The notes beneath the pieces are model-generated. The model saw nothing but the letters and a program-made list of their open reading frames with translations, made no database searches and was not told the DNA's origin. Shown here piece by piece: positions 5,087 to 5,325 of a stretch of 5,325 nucleotides of DNA; position 1 is the first letter of the stretch; every line of letters starts with the position of its first letter. The stretch lies in NCBI GenBank assembly GCA_017744755.1, contig JAGIAU010000152.1, positions 1 to 5,325 of the forward strand, written 5' to 3'. Source of the DNA: Microbacteriaceae bacterium. GTDB taxonomy: Bacteria > Actinomycetota > Actinomycetes > Actinomycetales > Microbacteriaceae. The translations under genes were made by a program, and so were the position numbers.

Positions 5087-5092
5087 ATCGTA
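5087..5092 (-). promoter_or_regulatory. -10 hexamer (TACGAT), leaderless promoter of the Cys-rich gene
   Basis: On the minus strand TACGAT is followed by 7 nt and the ATG at 5079, with no Shine-Dalgarno. It shares the 34-bp intergenic region with the divergent osmC promoter, so its -35 region overlaps the osmC -10 and start. No clear -35 match. Confidence 0.55.
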
Positions 5093-5101
5093 CTCGCGCC
5101 G

Positions 5102-5107
5102 TAGGCT
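5102..5107 (+). promoter_or_regulatory. -10 hexamer (TAGGCT), leaderless promoter of osmC
   Basis: TAGGCT ends 6 nt before the ATG at 5114, with no Shine-Dalgarno between. At a 17-nt spacer the -35 would fall at 5079-5084 (TGGCGA), a poor match, on top of the start codon of the Cys-rich gene. Confidence 0.55.
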
Positions 5108-5113
5108 CACGGC

Positions 5114-5325
5114 ATGGCAGTCACCTCTGAAGCCACGACGCAGTGGCACGGCTCGCTCCTCGAGGGCTCCGGCAACGTCGCGCTCGCCTCCGGCAAGGGC
5201 GAGTTCCCCGTCACCTGGGCGTCGCGCTCCGGCTCCGCCTCCGACACCACGACGCCCGAGGAGCTCCTCGGCGCGGCCCACTCGGCCTGCTACTCGATGG
5301 CCCTGTCGTTCGCCCTGGCGAACAA
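5114..5325 (+). CDS. osmC: OsmC family peroxiredoxin (partial, 3' end beyond window)
   Basis: The first 70 residues are present; the gene runs off the right edge. OsmC/Ohr proteins are cytoplasmic dimeric thiol peroxidases that reduce organic hydroperoxides. The pattern WHGSLLEGSGNVALASG (11-27), the segment FPVTWASR (31-38), TTPEELLGAAHSACYSMALS (46-65) and the first catalytic Cys (C59 in HSACYS) fit the OsmC subfamily rather than Ohr. The second catalytic Cys would be outside the window. The conserved arginine expected before the helix is probably R38. Start ATG 5114 matches the family's short N-terminus and follows a -10 by 6 nt. It is divergent from the Cys-rich/thioredoxin run, and both sides relate to thiol redox chemistry. 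Whether this copy responds to osmotic or peroxide stress cannot be read here. Confidence 0.88.
   Translation, partial: MAVTSEATTQWHGSLLEGSGNVALASGKGEFPVTWASRSGSASDTTTPEELLGAAHSACYSMALSFALAN

Noticed and set aside
4887..5087. N-terminal extension of the thioredoxin-like protein to 5087
   Set aside because: The extension is Arg/Ser-rich and overlaps the Cys-rich gene in another frame; the hydrophobic anchor starts immediately at the ATG at 4886, which has a GGAG.
1..5325. tRNA or rRNA genes, CRISPR repeats, insertion sequences, prophage or toxin-antitoxin pairs
   Set aside because: None seen: no regularly spaced repeats, no transposase or integrase motifs, no tRNA-like T-arm sequences, and the genes present are ordinary chromosomal enzymes.

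Overview
The base composition is strongly GC-rich. The gene set includes an F420-dependent PPOX-type oxidoreductase, a flavin-dependent thymidylate synthase (ThyX) ending in the actinobacterial-looking NGRVAP tail, and a DUF4395 membrane protein beside a thioredoxin. Together these point to an actinomycete (Actinomycetota), possibly a deep-branching high-GC lineage such as Thermoleophilia; that last step is only an inference. The window is gene-dense: nine coding regions and no gene-free stretch longer than 120 bp. I see no tRNA, rRNA, CRISPR array, transposase or phage gene.

Layout, left to right. A stand-alone gene on the + strand (73-867) encodes a GIY-YIG (LEM-3-like) nuclease-domain protein with a conserved second domain. 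It converges on a two-gene minus-strand operon: an aldo/keto reductase (2347-1394) followed 16 nt later by a PPOX-class F420-dependent oxidoreductase (1377-988). The 120-bp convergent gap holds a terminator-like hairpin. Next comes a minus-strand run from about 5079 down to 2410: a 44-aa Cys-rich protein, a membrane-anchored thioredoxin-like protein, a DUF4395 membrane protein, thyX, and a short-chain dehydrogenase overlapping thyX by 4 nt. A REP-like imperfect palindrome separates this run from the aldo/keto reductase. At the right edge an OsmC-family peroxiredoxin gene starts on the + strand, divergent from the Cys-rich gene, and is cut by the window end.

The clearest non-coding signal is at the starts. 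Five genes (GIY-YIG, aldo/keto reductase, thyX, Cys-rich, osmC) have a TANNNT -10 hexamer exactly 6 or 7 nt upstream of the start codon and no Shine-Dalgarno. This is the geometry of leaderless mRNAs. The other four genes are all downstream in operons, and each has a Shine-Dalgarno or a stop/start overlap instead. This splits the window into transcription units without further data.

How the genes may work together: the right half has a thiol/redox flavour (OsmC hydroperoxide reductase, thioredoxin, DUF4395 with a CxxC, Cys-rich protein). The middle supplies dTMP (ThyX), and the left half adds NAD(P)H- and F420-linked oxidoreductases of unknown substrate. I did not find a complete novel multi-gene system. 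The most interesting leads are the leaderless promoter set, the 34-bp divergent promoter in which two polymerases cannot bind together, a hairpin that would bury the thioredoxin gene's ribosome binding site, and the thioredoxin/DUF4395 pair whose CxxC motifs both appear to face the cytoplasm.
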